NCBI GenBank assembly: GCA_035578175.1
Contig: JAQMRL010000003.1
Coordinates: forward strand, 110,132,319 to 110,196,318
From: Catonia carolina
Taxonomy: Eukaryota; Arthropoda; Insecta; Hemiptera; Achilidae
Direction: 5' to 3'
DNA length: 64,000 bases
Below the pieces are notes generated by a model, which was not told where the DNA came from, did not search any database, and was given only the letters and a program-made list of their open reading frames with translations. Below are positions 13,701 to 22,111 of this stretch, one piece after another. The position numbers were made by a program, and so were the translations under genes. How positions within the stretch are numbered: position 1 is the stretch's first letter; every line of letters begins with the position of its first letter.

Positions 13701-16700
13701 TAGACAGAATTGAGTCCAGACAGTTATACCTGTAATTGTATGGGAATTTCTGAAGAATTGTAGCAGACAAATGATTGGGTCAACGGAAAAATGTTGCAAG
13801 TAACTAAAACAAATTTTTACAGAAAGTGAAAGCTACCATCTGATTCTTAGCTGTATAGCAATTTTTCACTGTATGATGATTTTGTTTGAAGAATTTTAGT
13901 TACAATTCTACCCGTTACAATTCACTGTTGTGATCGAATAGAGGATTTATAGAACGTATTCCACTGAAACCTCACTTCTTTAAATTTTGTCAGTTGCAAC
14001 GTTTTTCTGTTGAGCCATTCAAATGGCTCACAAGAGCAGTTTTTTCCATCCTGAAAGAAAAGGAAGAGGTTGCCCTCAGAAAAGATGGATGTGCCAGCCG
14101 TCTACTTTGATGCCCATGTACTGAACTGTAATTACTAAATTTTTTGGTTTTAGAAATTCACAAAACATAATATGAAATTAGATTTTCGTTTTCGTTCTTG
14201 TGTGATGAAATTTTTAATATCTTATAAAAACCAGTTATTTTGACCTATTCTTCTATCTTGTTTTGCAGAGGAAGTACCAGAAGAAGTGTTGGCAATTGCA
14301 TCTCTTGATCCGGCGGAACTAGCCAGTCAAGCGAGCCGGCTATTGGAAGATCAGGATCTGACGAACATGTTAAACATACCGCCTGATGCTTTTAATGATC
14401 TATTCACTGGTAAACTTTATTGTATATTTTTTTCTGTTATTTTTTGTATTCTGGGTAAGTTGGAACAGGAGTTTTCTGTTCCTAGCACTGATAGAATGTA
14501 GTTGATACTTTTTTTATCTAGAACCGATTCAAAAAACCCAACTTAGCAAAGAAATATTAATATTATTCTCACTGTATTTGGTTGAATTAGAACTAATGAT
14601 GGGGCAAGTCATAGATGGTTGTTACCCATGATCGAGAGAATAGTACAAAGCTAACACTATACATATTTCAAAGGGATTTTTTTGGTCGAGTTCAGTCTCT
14701 GCCTCCACTGGACTGATTCCAGTCAACTGTTTTTAAAAATGTTGCTCTCCACATGCAGATTTGCCATCATCTGTCGTTATTTTTTCCTAATCCAGAAAAC
14801 GGTGTACCCAAAAAAAACCAGAATTATTTTTCAAAAGCTATTTATTTTCAATTTTTTTACAAAACAGCCTTATCCCTTTCAAAATACTCTATATTACAAC
14901 TAATACATTTATCCCGCCGGTGCTGCCACTGTTCGAAACATTTTTTGTAATCATCTTTAGAAATAGCTGACAGCTGCTCTCTCGTTTTTTTCTTGACCGC
15001 TTCAATGTTGGCAAATCTGTGTCCTTTAATGTCCCTTTTCATGCATGGAAATAAGAAAAATTCGCACAGAGCCAGGACAAGCGAGTAAGATGCGTGGGGC
15101 AGCAGGACCATGCCATTTTTAGTCAAAAAATCTTTCACCAAGATGGCTATATTGTCGTGGTGGGAGAACCAGTCTCCTGTCTGCCATAAATCGGATCTGT
15201 TTTGACAAACACTGTTGCGCAATCTTCTTAAAATTTCCAAATTGTCATTTGACGGTCTGATAGTACACTGTATCAAATTTTTCAAACATTTTCGTCGATT
15301 CGGGCAGTTGATGGACATCCAGAACGAGGTTTGTCATCAATCGACATGTCGCCATTTTTAAACCAAGAAACCACTCGTATACTTGACATTTTCTCATAGC
15401 GTTATCTTTGTAAGCTGTTTTCAACATTAAAACAGTTTCAGCAGCACTATTACCGAGTAGAAAACAAAATTTCACAGCTACACGTTGTGTTCACTTAAAC
15501 TTGCCATCATAAAAAACGAAACAAGAACAAAACAGCACTAGCAAAAACATTGAACTCTCAATGAGTTGCAATCACTGCGCTGGACTTGCAATAAGTTGCG
15601 CTGTACACGTTTGTGCGGCAGATATATGTACTACACAAGCACCACCCACAGCAATGCTATTTTGGTTACTTTTGGGTACCTCCCTCATATAAGCACATTG
15701 CCATAAAAAATTATGAATAAGTTGGTAAAATCGTGTTATCATACAAGGATTCCAAAGTTTTGGATTTTTATTAAAGCATTATAACTAAAGTGAAAATAAA
15801 GCAATTTTTGTGATTTTTTTTTAAAATAAAGCTCGTATTCTTGTCAACCTTCGTGAATTTTTTGGATTTTTTTTGTAAAAAAATGGCTGAGGGAATGTGA
15901 GTAGGAGTGAAGAGAGTTCGGCTGCTGCTTACCGCATATCTAAGGTTTAGTGGAAAAATAATATAACACCTATACTGCAGTCCATGTAAGTTTTTTAAAA
16001 TATATTAATTTTTTTATATTTTAAAAAATCTTGTAATCTTACTTTCCAGGTAAACCTCATACTCTATATAGAGTTGCAGTGTCTAAGGGAAGACTGTATG
16101 ATGGGTTTGACTGATAATTTTGATTTTCGGGTTTTTATGTTTTTCAATAGTTTAGACTTAGACCTACCACAAAAATATTAAATTATAACAAAAAATCATT
16201 TTAATGGAAAAAAGTTTTTATCAGGTTTATCCTAAAAAATTAACATGTCGCCAAGAACAAATATTTTTCATATTTTTAAATTGCTTGTTTTAGTGCAAAA
16301 AGAATTTTAGTTTTTTTTTTTAAATATCTGCTTCACTATTTTTAATATTGCCTGCCGTTGGTGCAGCTTTCTAACCAACTTGTTTGTGTACATTTAGTTT
16401 ATTATTTGTGCCGTTTCCCATAAATTTAGATTTTTAACACTTATGTACGGTTTTCTCAGAAACCATTTAACCTACCAGGTTGAAATTTTTACCAGTTAAT
16501 TATCATGTACATAAAAATATTCACCGACATTGTTTTTACTTCCTTAGGTACTCAAAAAAAATAGTAATTTGCAAAAAACAAAGAAAAAAATTTTATGTTA
16601 TTCGTTATTCTTTTAAAAATTTTATGGTCCAACAGATTAAATTGTAAAAAATTTTCAGTAGCTAAAACCACTCTACGACTATAAGTGTGTAAAGTTTTAT

Positions 16701-17188
16701 TTTCGTAAATTTCACCAACCTTATGAAAAATGTACCTTAAAATAGCAAATTTAACTTTGGCGGGATACAAAGTACAGTCTCCCCTTAAGGGACTAAAAGG
16801 ACTGTCTCATTCTTCCTTTATAATCTGTATGAATAAAGAGTTGAGTCAGCATCTTGTTATTTTTTTAAAATTTTGTATTTTAATATCATATTTTGCGTTT
16901 TGTTGTGTAGAAGATAAAAATGGTGAATACGAGCCAACAAGAGAGGAGACTGAAGAGCTGGAGAGAGCGTTGGAAGCGGTCGACAAGGACGTGCGTTCGC
17001 TGGAGCGAATGACCCGTTCGATGCCTTTAACGATGCCACTCGAAACCATGACCACTCTGTTGGACGACCCGGTCGTGTCGTCTGCGATTCCTGGAGTCTA
17101 CGCTGGCGTAGGTGTCGGTGTCGGTGTGGGGGTCGGGTATCCGAATGGATTCACGTCGTCCGTGCAGACGGATCTGCGACATTCTTAG
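1..17188 (+). CDS. INO80D: INO80 complex subunit D orthologue, 3' part of gene (6 exons)
   Basis: Joined exons 1-378, 6531-6870, 8694-8910, 12839-13346, 14269-14409 and 16911-17188 total 1860 nt read from base 3, i.e. 619 codons plus TAG. Every junction is GT-AG and keeps frame (phases 1, 2, 0, 1, 1). From memory of vertebrate INO80D, four blocks match in order: DLFPLGLD plus an acidic run; a Cys/His domain (KALPCTRHC, then CRVPVFD and PLCPQH); a Lys-rich stretch; and EETEELERALEAV, ending near VQTDL. Family knowledge: INO80D is a metazoan-specific subunit of the nuclear INO80 chromatin-remodelling complex and carries two C3Hc3H-type zinc-binding domains. Only the second is in the window; the start codon and first domain lie to the left. 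The C-terminus stops soon after VQTDL, whereas the vertebrate protein continues for a long Ser/Pro-rich tail. Confidence 0.93.
398..1137 (+). mobile_element. family M MITE, copy 1 (split by a family-B insertion)
   Basis: The flanks 398-444 and 861-1137 are about 85-90% identical to 6888-7230. The ends are imperfect inverted repeats (TTAGTTTGCGCCTACTGT... against the complement of ...AGGAGCAAACTTAAGAG). It contains TGACGTCA. It begins about 20 bp after the donor of the first visible INO80D exon. Confidence 0.65.
445..849 (+). mobile_element. family B retroposon, copy 1, complete
   Basis: 405 bp from TTCTGCCCATAACAGACAGG to a (AAC)n tail. It is flanked by the 11-bp direct repeat ACTGTCAACAA at 434-444 and 850-860. 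The second M copy (6918-6945) has the same site without the insert, so both ends are certain. The target duplication and 3' repeat tail point to LINE-type (SINE-like) retroposition. A near-3' GGTTCAAACC resembles a B box but no A box is seen. Confidence 0.8.
1138..1532. other. intronic AT-rich DNA
   Basis: Intron 1 sequence between two repeats; no gene or recognised element seen. Confidence 0.5.
1533..2503 (+). mobile_element. family A element (Helentron/HINE-like), copy 1, full length
   Basis: Begins ACTTTCTCTTGCC and ends GGCAAGAGAAAG plus TTGTGTGAGTATTTCACACC and AGA, in T-rich flanks. Features shared by all copies: a 12-13 bp subterminal inverted repeat, a CCTATAT/ATATAGG hairpin at one end, a GTGTGA/TCACAC hairpin at the other, and a (TG)n tract about 140 bp from one end. 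This is the layout of Helentron-derived HINE/DINE-1-like elements. No coding capacity. Confidence 0.75.
2690..3705 (-). pseudogene. Tc1 transposase, degenerate
   Basis: The N-terminus reads as a paired-like helix-turn-helix (RKRSKIVSLSEYTG, then MTQQQIASQCGVGLGTVNAI), followed by RRTGKCGRKRKST and VRRRLLGARHEARR. The first catalytic region is near 3240-3260 (MFSNESHF, with Asn where the catalytic Asp of FSDES is expected). The second is QQDLAP followed by a stop and HTA near 2960-2995. The C-terminus (SMPNCIHELI) is at about 2700. Stops and frame changes near 3335 and 2900-2985 make it inactive. It normally binds the inverted repeats and cuts and pastes the element. Confidence 0.85.
3759..4698 (-). 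mobile_element. family A element, copy 2, inverted, inside Tc1
   Basis: Starts TCTGGTGTGAAACACTCAC and ends ATATAGGCAAGAGAAAGT in this strand's reading. Full length with a short (CA)n tract. It is in opposite orientation to copy 1, about 1.25 kb away. Confidence 0.8.
5217..5444 (+). pseudogene. pogo/Tigger-type transposase N-terminal fragment (CENP-B HTH)
   Basis: 75 codons, MSSKGMSGSAKKRKPLTIEI onward, then KFERGMRQVDLASTYRLNKS and a stop at 5442. The KRK..T...K..I...E.G....DLA..Y...KSTV pattern is the CENP-B N-terminal DNA-binding domain of Tigger/jerky-type transposases. The DDE part is absent, so this is a fragment, not a working gene. Confidence 0.65.
5536..6108 (+). mobile_element. mariner deletion derivative (573 bp)
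   Basis: Inverted repeats CGAGGGTAAGTCAATTATTA at 5536 and its complement ending at 6108, both flanked by TA. An N-terminal transposase piece (EQCSVIRFLWSED, about 5716-5770) is joined directly to the C-terminal piece (APFDYYLFDLLKET to GDYGEK, 5845-6030). The central part with the first two catalytic Asp is deleted. Confidence 0.85.
6172..6420 (+). mobile_element. family A fragment, old
   Basis: A diverged 5' third of family A (TTACTTTCTCTTTCTG, TATATAGGGAAG, a TG/CG-rich tract at 6280-6335, then AACAAAATATCTAAAGAATG). Truncated before 6430, about 110 bp upstream of INO80D exon 6531. Confidence 0.6.
6531..6870 (+). CDS. INO80D: INO80D exon with acidic and helical linker
   Basis: The acceptor TTTGTTTTAG ends at 6530 and the donor AACAG|GTGTGT follows 6870. 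It encodes LDASESDDD with more Asp/Glu, then YQRHW, then a region starting ESRLTQLRSELRRRLRQV that corresponds to the SSRVTQLCTYFQQ part of the vertebrate protein. The segment ends with a partial codon (AG) completed by G at 8694. The reading frame runs on past the donor into a MITE, which is read-through and not coding. Confidence 0.9.
6888..7230 (+). mobile_element. family M MITE, copy 2
   Basis: Uninterrupted copy of family M (see 398-1137), serving as the empty site for the family-B insertion there. It begins about 18 bp after the donor of the 6531-6870 exon. Confidence 0.65.
7240..7623 (-). mobile_element. family B retroposon, copy 2
   Basis: Inverted family B copy from TTGTTTAGGTCATAAGCTG to CCCTGTTATGGGCAA, more diverged than the other complete copies and without a clear target duplication. 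Confidence 0.7.
7834..8665 (+). mobile_element. family A element, copy 3, next to an INO80D splice acceptor
   Basis: Internally shortened family A copy (very short TG tract, one internal hairpin reduced). It ends GGCAAGAGAAAGTTGTG, then TTTCACACCGAA at 8665, 28 bp before the acceptor at 8693. The branch point of this intron therefore probably lies in or next to transposon sequence. Confidence 0.75.
8694..8910 (+). CDS. INO80D: INO80D exon with second C3Hc3H zinc-binding domain
   Basis: The acceptor TTATTTTTCAG ends at 8693 and the donor AAACAG|GTATTT follows 8910. It encodes the best-conserved block: Cys pair in QCSLCQRKALP, then TRHCTKHI, a later Cys (EYCTG), CRVPVFDIAHQ and PLCPQHARK. The Cys/His spacing is that of the putative zinc-binding domain shared by INO80D and KANSL2; flanking blocks decide for INO80D. 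Oddity: a family-A transposon ends about 28 bp upstream of this exon. Confidence 0.94.
8911..12149. other. INO80D intron 3, AT-rich, no gene seen
   Basis: Long A/T-rich stretch. A roughly 46-bp unit is repeated about 2.5 times at 10588-10700 (AGGAAATAAAAATTTA), and a short TTACTTTATTTTATAAAA duplication lies at 10030-10085. Nothing else is recognised; the open frames here are short and low-complexity. Confidence 0.5.
12150..12760 (-). pseudogene. mariner-type transposase fossil
   Basis: An inverted-repeat-like end CGAGGTAAGTCCAGAAAGTT lies at 12150 after TA. Reading the - strand gives broken mariner signals: a HPSCSSDLGPSD.FIF motif near 12415-12465 (compare HPPYSPDLAPSDYHLF) and an upstream ANVTQVLNNFGW. 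Many stops. Related to the family at 32250 by its terminal sequence. Confidence 0.6.
12839..13346 (+). CDS. INO80D: INO80D exon, Lys-rich linker and low complexity
   Basis: The acceptor TTTTTTCTTTCAG ends at 12838 and the donor is TAGAAG|GTAAAA. It starts ENSVKTPPDVASKK, then a strongly basic segment with a run of six Lys (GKKKKKKPPTP), plausible as a nuclear localisation signal and equivalent to the KKHKKKRRR region of vertebrate INO80D. After that it is Gly/Ser/Thr/Asn-rich without recognised domains. No Met near the exon start is needed because this is an internal exon. Confidence 0.87.
13347..14268. other. INO80D intron 4
   Basis: 922 bp with a T-rich tract before the acceptor; no gene or repeat recognised. 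Confidence 0.6.
14269..14409 (+). CDS. INO80D: INO80D short exon
   Basis: The acceptor CTTGTTTTGCAG ends at 14268 and the donor is TTCACTG|GTAAAC. It encodes EEVPEEVLAIASLDPAELAS, then LLEDQDLTNMLNIPPDAFND, similar in character and position to the NQEDFSDVLPRLPDDLQDF stretch of vertebrate INO80D. It enters in phase 1 and leaves in phase 1, consistent with both neighbours. Intron 4 upstream (13347-14268, 922 bp) shows no recognisable element. Confidence 0.87.
14797..15687 (-). mobile_element. mariner deletion derivative in INO80D intron 5
   Basis: The ends GTGTACCCAAAAAAAACCAG (14803) and TACTTTTGGGTACCTCCCTC (to 15686) match the mariner at 50579-51899. The N-terminal part (MKFCFLLGNSAAETVLMLK, at 15475) is joined through a deletion to LRRLRNSV and the C-terminal half (HHDN, then LVLALCEFFLFP, to YFERDKAVL at 14859). 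The first catalytic Asp region is missing and CEF replaces the third-Asp motif CDF. Confidence 0.8.
15690..16910. other. rest of INO80D intron 5
   Basis: AT-rich, no gene or recognised repeat. The 3' end has a T-rich tract before the acceptor at 16910. Confidence 0.5.
16911..17188 (+). CDS. INO80D: INO80D last coding exon
   Basis: The acceptor TGTTGTGTAG ends at 16910. It encodes EDKNGEYEPTREETEELERA, closely matching GKNGDLLPTTEEAEELERAL of vertebrate INO80D, then Met/Thr-rich sequence, a GVGVGVGVG run (17100-17140) coded by imperfect GGT-GTC repeats, and VQTDLRHS followed by TAG at 17186-17188. The vertebrate protein has VNTDLGELL here and then continues, so this is a natural early end or a lineage-specific truncation. 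The open frame upstream to 16730 is intron. Confidence 0.92.
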
Positions 17189-17200
17189 TAGTTTTAAACG

Positions 17201-17297
17201 GTAAGTTTTTTATTGATAAATTTGAAGTTTTAGAATTTGACTTTAATTGAAAAGCTTTGAACGGATTCTTATTCTTCTTTTATTATTATTATTTCAG
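17201..17297 (+). other. probable 97-nt intron in the INO80D 3' UTR
   Basis: TTAAACG|GTAAGTTTTT at 17201 and TTATTATTATTTCAG ending at 17297 form a good donor/acceptor pair. The junction is only 12 nt after the stop, too close to act as a premature-stop signal under the usual 50-55 nt rule of nonsense-mediated decay. Confidence 0.6.
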
Positions 17298-17412
17298 TCT
17301 ACTAAGGATCATGTTTAATGATGTGTTTACTTACGGATGATGTTTTCTCTTTTCCATTGCTTTCTTCTGCTCATTTTTTTTGGTATTTGTTATCTTCTCT
17401 TTTGCATTCATC
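17298..17412 (+). other. start of INO80D 3' UTR
   Basis: T-rich non-coding sequence after the UTR intron. I cannot place the poly(A) site: the downstream DNA is a SINE fossil, a solo LTR and then transposons, and AATAAA-like strings are frequent in the AT-rich region to 26 kb. Confidence 0.4.
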
Positions 17413-17565
17413 AGCCTGTGGTGTAGGTGTCAGCGCAACTGGCTTCTATGCTGGGGTCGTCATGGGTTCAATTCCGCATCAGGTTTAGCATTTTGTCATC
17501 TGTTACCCTTCTTATAATCTCCTTTAGCGGCAATTGCAAAACAGTTGAATATAATACCAAAGAAA
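17413..17565 (+). mobile_element. tRNA-derived SINE (family J), diverged
   Basis: GCGCAACTGGCTTCTATGCT, then GGGTTCAATTCC (B-box-like) and a tail with CGGCAATTGCAAAACAGTTG match the SINE at 54341-54510. It lies in the presumed 3' UTR of INO80D. Confidence 0.6.
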
Positions 17566-17694
17566 AAATACTCAATTTTCTCTTAAACAGCTTTTCAATT
17601 CTTTGAGCTATTTTCTAAATTTGCTTCTGTCCTTTGTCATATCTTAACACCTTCATATCTCATTTACATCAGTTTTATAAACCATCTATTATGG

Positions 17695-18324
17695 TGTCAC
17701 CACTACCCCTTCTAATTAATCGTTTACTGTGTTGCCGGCCTTCAATAGTTCTCCCAGCCTTTGTTGGTGTGGTAGGACCTTTTGCGGCATACCGACAAAC
17801 CTTTCGGCTGCGCACCGACAGAGGGCTTTGTCATCAAGGCCGAGCCAGTAACCGCCTCCTACCACAGCGCTTTCGGTGACTATAAAAAGAGCTTTCCACT
17901 AAGCCGAGAGATTCAATTCCGATCAAGACACAGAGAGATTTAATTCCAATCCAGGCAGCATCGACAAGACGTTCACCACCGCACACGGCTGCCGGACTCC
18001 AGCGAGGACTAATTGACGACTTCGCAAGAGAGAAGATGATGCTTCCGCTCGCCGACCCGCCACCATAAGCCGTCGACCAGACCGTCATCGCCCTCTGATG
18101 CGAACGATGCCCACAGTGGTCCCTCGAGCAAGCCCTACGCCCACTGGATCCGACGAAGCAGCTATCGACGCACTACTGCGAGGGAAAAAGATGATGTCTC
18201 CACTGGACGACGACACGCCATGACGACTATGACCGACGCTTCCCATCAAGAACACCGCTTAAACGGCCCTTTTCAGGGCTACCAAACAAATAGGCTCGTC
18301 ACTTAATGTCGCCATCTGGTGACA
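17695..18324 (+). mobile_element. solo LTR, family C, copy 1 (histone-type 3' end)
   Basis: 630 bp beginning TGTCACC and ending GGTGACA, flanked by the 4-bp duplication ATGG (17691-17694 and 18325-18328). TATA box CTATAAAAAG at 17880; about 380 nt downstream is the stem-loop GGCCCTTTTCAGGGCT followed by ACCA. No AATAAA follows before the end. No internal retroelement genes adjoin it, so it is a solo LTR, probably of a Gypsy-like element judging by ends and duplication length. Confidence 0.8.
18265..18284 (+). terminator. histone-mRNA-type 3' stem-loop in the LTR
   Basis: 6-bp stem with a 4-nt TTTC loop and ACCA 3' flank, preceded by AAAC. This is the consensus bound by SLBP in replication-dependent histone mRNAs. 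The outermost pair here is G-T; other copies have a perfect stem. Confidence 0.75.
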
Positions 18325-18454
18325 ATGGTTTCGTAATCTCTGCATCCATTAAGTTTCTGTTTTTTAAATGTTTTTAGGTACGTAACATATGTCCATAAAA
18401 CATTCTTAACTCTTGAAGATGTTACATTTTTTACATTTTCTTGCACTATATGAT

Positions 18455-18680
18455 CTTATTGTAATTTTTCACTTTTTTGTGATTTTCTCAAAATAGGGAA
18501 GAAAAGTATTGTTTTCAGGGTCTGCGTGTGAACAAAATATGTAAAGAACGGAATATTGTATTAAGTTGCCACTTGGAATTTAAGTTAGGCACGATAAGGG
18601 ACCTGATATAAATATTTTTATCAAAATCGGTCAATCAGAAATAGTAGTTTATTCCTGCAATTTTTGACTATTTTGCTAAG
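18455..18680 (+). mobile_element. family A fragment, rearranged
   Basis: Pieces of family A (TTTTTCACTTTTTTGTGATT, then AGTATTGTTTTCAGG, then ATCAAAATCGGTCAATCAG), truncated at both ends. Confidence 0.6.
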
Positions 18681-18689
18681 GTGAGTGGG

Positions 18690-19032
18690 CAAATTAAGTA
18701 ATTTAGAGGTTCTTAGACGAGTGGATGAAAAAAGAAGTATATGGAAATATCTTATCAGAAGAAGGGATAGTCTAGTGGGGCATATCTTGAGACATCCAGG
18801 TATTGCTCTATCAATAATTAATAATGAAGAGTAATATTGAGGGAGTGAATTGTAGGAGGAGGCAAAGATTGAAATATTTAAAGCAAATTACAAAAGATGT
18901 AGGGTGTTAACAGGTATGTAGATATGAAACGACTTTACGCTTGGAGAACTGGATCAAGCTGTCTAGAGACCGATGACAAAAAAATATTGTATTAAATCTG
19001 GATATTTTTTGTTGCACATCTTGATTATAGTT
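18690..19032 (+). mobile_element. LINE 3' end, 5'-truncated
   Basis: Encodes EVLRRVDEKRSIWKYLIRRR then LVGHILRHPGI, the C-terminus of the reverse transcriptase also present at 49740-50480 (- strand). The 3' UTR has GAGAACTGGATCAAGCTGTC, AGACCGATGACAAAAAAATA and TTGTTGCACATCTTGATTAT, the last shared with 48359-48410. Confidence 0.75.
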
Positions 19033-19084
19033 ATATCACATCGCAAATACTTTAAATTTCCTACCTGTTCCAGTATTTTATAAC

Positions 19085-19172
19085 TGCTAAGGATAAAACG
19101 ACTTGTGCAAGACGAAACAGCTTGGAAAACTGGATGAAGCCAGTCTAGAGACTTATGACAAAAAAAAATTGT
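19085..19172 (+). mobile_element. LINE 3' end, short fragment
   Basis: GACTTGTGCAAGACGAAACA, then GAAAACTGGATGAAGCCAGT and TATGACAAAAAA: the same LINE 3' UTR as 18690-19032. Confidence 0.65.
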
Positions 19173-19205
19173 TTACTCGTGAATAAACGTTCGTTATGTA
19201 GTTCT

Positions 19206-19253
19206 TTACTTTCTGTTGACAAGAGAAAGTCGTGTGATTGTTTACACCAGATT
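19206..19253 (+). mobile_element. minimal family A relic made of its two ends
   Basis: ACTTTCTGTTGACAAGAGAA then GTGTGATTGTTTACACCAGA: the two ends of family A joined with almost no interior, directly before a full copy. Confidence 0.6.
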
Positions 19254-19261
19254 TTTATATT

Positions 19262-20169
19262 TTTACTTTCTCTTGCCTATATGAATATATAGGAAGGAAA
19301 GTATTGTTTTCATGTCGATTTTTCGAAATCGAGTTTTCACTGGATCTACACGTTTTCAGACCCCCTGAACCCAAAAAGCATGTTTTTAGCGATTGGTGTA
19401 TGTGTAAACAGAATATCTCAAGAACGGAACATCGCACGAACTTCAAACTTGAAGTTACATACCACTACACGAACATTTTCATCAAAATCAGTCAACCGGA
19501 AGTAGTAGTTTATTCGTGTAATTTTTCACTTTTTTGTGATTTTCTCAAAAATCCTACAATTTTTTTTAAAATCGCCTGGTTTACTAAATTTTTTGTACTT
19601 TACAAGATAGGGTAGGCGCCATGTTGGCTGAAATTCTTGGTGAGACTGTTTTCTCGTAAAAAAATTTGTTTTTTTTAAGATTACGGCTTTAATATGCATT
19701 TTAGCGCAGAAATGTATTTAATAAAAGTTGTAGAGAATTTAACATTCTACAACTTTTATTTTAAACATTTTTTTTATAACGCTTAGTTTAGCAGTAATTC
19801 GCAGTTTTCTGTTTTTCCTCACGAAAACGTATGAAAAGTCGATTTTTTTAAGATTTCGGCCTTAGAATGCATTTAACGAGAAAAGTGTATTTAATAAAAT
19901 TTATAGAAAATTAAAAGATCAACAATTTCATTTAGAGCATTTTTTTGTACAGTCCCTAGTTTAGTTTAGCGTGAAAGAGCGATTTTCCATATTTTTAAGC
20001 CAAACTGAGGTTGACTTTCATTTTGCATTTTTCATATATGATTAAAATTAGGTTATGTTTATTGAGATTAGTTTTTTTTGTTTATTTCTAATGTTTTATT
20101 ACTAATATTAGATTTATTGTTAATTATTTGCATTGGCAAGAGAAAGTTGGGTGAGTGTTTCACACCAGA
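19262..20169 (+). mobile_element. family A element, copy 4
   Basis: Nearly complete, TTTTACTTTCTCTTGCCTAT to TTTCACACCAGA, with almost no TG tract (GGTGTATGTGTAAAC). Confidence 0.8.
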
Positions 20170-20821
20170 TTTTTTATTTATCTGAAGCACAGTGAAATAA
20201 TGATGATCATTAATCCTCCTTCTCCTTGCCCCCCCCCCCCAGCTCCTGTTTATATTTTCTTTTAAAAATAGAATTTTTTCGCAGTAGTTTATTTTTATGT
20301 TATTATTATTTTTCAGGCAAAATTTAACGTGATTTGTTGTAATGATGTGGAAGATATTCAAAGTACAACAAGGAAACAAAACAGACCAATTTTGCAGCCA
20401 TTGCCATTTCTATTTCATCGTTGTCTTTTGTCGTCGTCGTCTTCATCGTTGTGTGGTTGTGATAGGTGTTACTATTATTATAATTATTATTATTATTATT
20501 ATTATTTTAATTAACGTGATTGATAAGTGTTATCATTGTCATCTTGGTGTCTCTCATCGTTGGTATGTACGTGTGCATGTGTGTGTGTGTGTGCATACAT
20601 CTCTTTCTTTTTAATAGTGAAATAAATTAAAATATTTAGATTATAAATCAATTATTATCGGTTTACTTGGTGTAATACTACGATTGTTGTTAAAAAAAAA
20701 AAAAAATATCGCGGGCAGTGGTAATAATAATTATTATAAAAATAAAAAAATTAATAAAATAATTATAATAAAAAATATTAAATGAATAAAAATAATTAGA
20801 ATTGTTGACTTTGTATTTGTA

Positions 20822-20854
<33 letters not shown>

Positions 20855-22111
20855 ATTAAAAAAGTTGTTGAAGTTTCTGGACATTTAATGAAAGGATTGT
20901 CTATGTATATTATATTATATTATCGCGATATGTGTACGATAATATTGTGTTAAAATTTGTTGGTTGCAACCTAGCACTACTTCTATTATTGCTATTATTA
21001 ATTATATATTCCTTCTATTACTATTGCAAAATAAATATGAAAAAAAAATACTACTACGGCGTATTATTCGTATATATACGTATTGTAATTATAATTGTGA
21101 TTATTATAATACTTAATTATAATTATTATTATTATATCGTGTATTTGTATTGTAATAATAATAATGATGTGTAGTAATGTAATAATATCATAAAGGATTA
21201 TGTACTTTTTTTATGATTATTTTTTATTTTATTTATTTTTTTTGTAATTATTCGTATTTCGATTAGTACGATTATTATACAGTTGTTGTCGTTGTAGTTG
21301 TTTATATTTCCGTTGTTCGCAAGGTATTGTTGATGTTTTTTTATTATTATTAATTAATAATTGATTACTTTGTTCTATTACTATTATATAATTGTCGGCT
21401 GTTTAATACTATGTATTATTCGTTATTATTATTATTATTATTTTTTTTGCTAATATATTTTTATTTACGGATATTTTGTTAACTCCTTAACTGCTACGTT
21501 AGGAATCGTCATGTGTAACCTCCTGTGCTGAATTAGGAATGACTTTTTGGTGTCATTTTAAATCATTACTTATTTCTTTTAAGTTTAAAATAAAATCAAA
21601 ATTTTTACAAAAAAAAATAATTTAAATTTAAAATTAAAATTTGTGTAAACTCATATGCAACAGCTGTTTCGCAAAATACTTATTTATTTATTTACTATTT
21701 TCATTGTAAAATGCAATATTTTATTTATTTTTATAATAAAAAAATGAAGAAAATGATATAACCAAAATATAACTTGAAAATAATCGAATAAATTAGACAC
21801 CAAAATACAACGGCAACACATCTGACAATATGCGATGTAGTTAATAAATACAGGACACTGTCAAAAAGTTTCACGTAAAAACCAGTAGATGGTGTAACAT
21901 GTCCATTATGTAGTGTTATGATTTAACATTAGAACGTACAAATGCGGAAGTAGCACGTGCGTTTGATTTTCAATAACGTAAAAGTACGTTAGTAGCACAG
22001 TAAGTGCCGCGAGCTCCAAACATATATATACATCAATAGCAGTTAAAGGTATAAAAGATCTTTGGTTTTCACAGATAAATTTTTGAAATGCATTTTACCA
22101 ATTATTATTAT
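20170..22111. repeat. AT-rich DNA with TTA/TAA microsatellites
   Basis: C10 homopolymer at about 20230, (TTA)n at 20476-20506, ATT/TAA-rich stretches at 20820-20850 and 21110-21180, and (TTA)n near 21427. Open frames here are Tyr/Asn/Ile strings from these repeats. Possibly a long 3' UTR or plain intergenic DNA; I cannot tell which. Confidence 0.5.

Noticed and set aside
16730..16910. N-terminal 60 codons of the 16730 open frame
   Set aside because: They precede a clear acceptor and have no similarity to INO80D; intronic read-through.
17695..18324. Histone gene or pseudogene, suggested by TATA box plus histone stem-loop
   Set aside because: No histone protein sequence between them in any frame, and the unit has TG...CA termini and a 4-bp target duplication, i.e. 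an LTR.
20342..20614. Short frame MMWKIFKVQQG... in AT-rich DNA
   Set aside because: Quickly runs into Ile/Val strings from TTA and TG repeats.
20690..21174. Tyr/Asn/Leu-rich open frames on both strands
   Set aside because: Products of TAA/TTA microsatellites, no domain.
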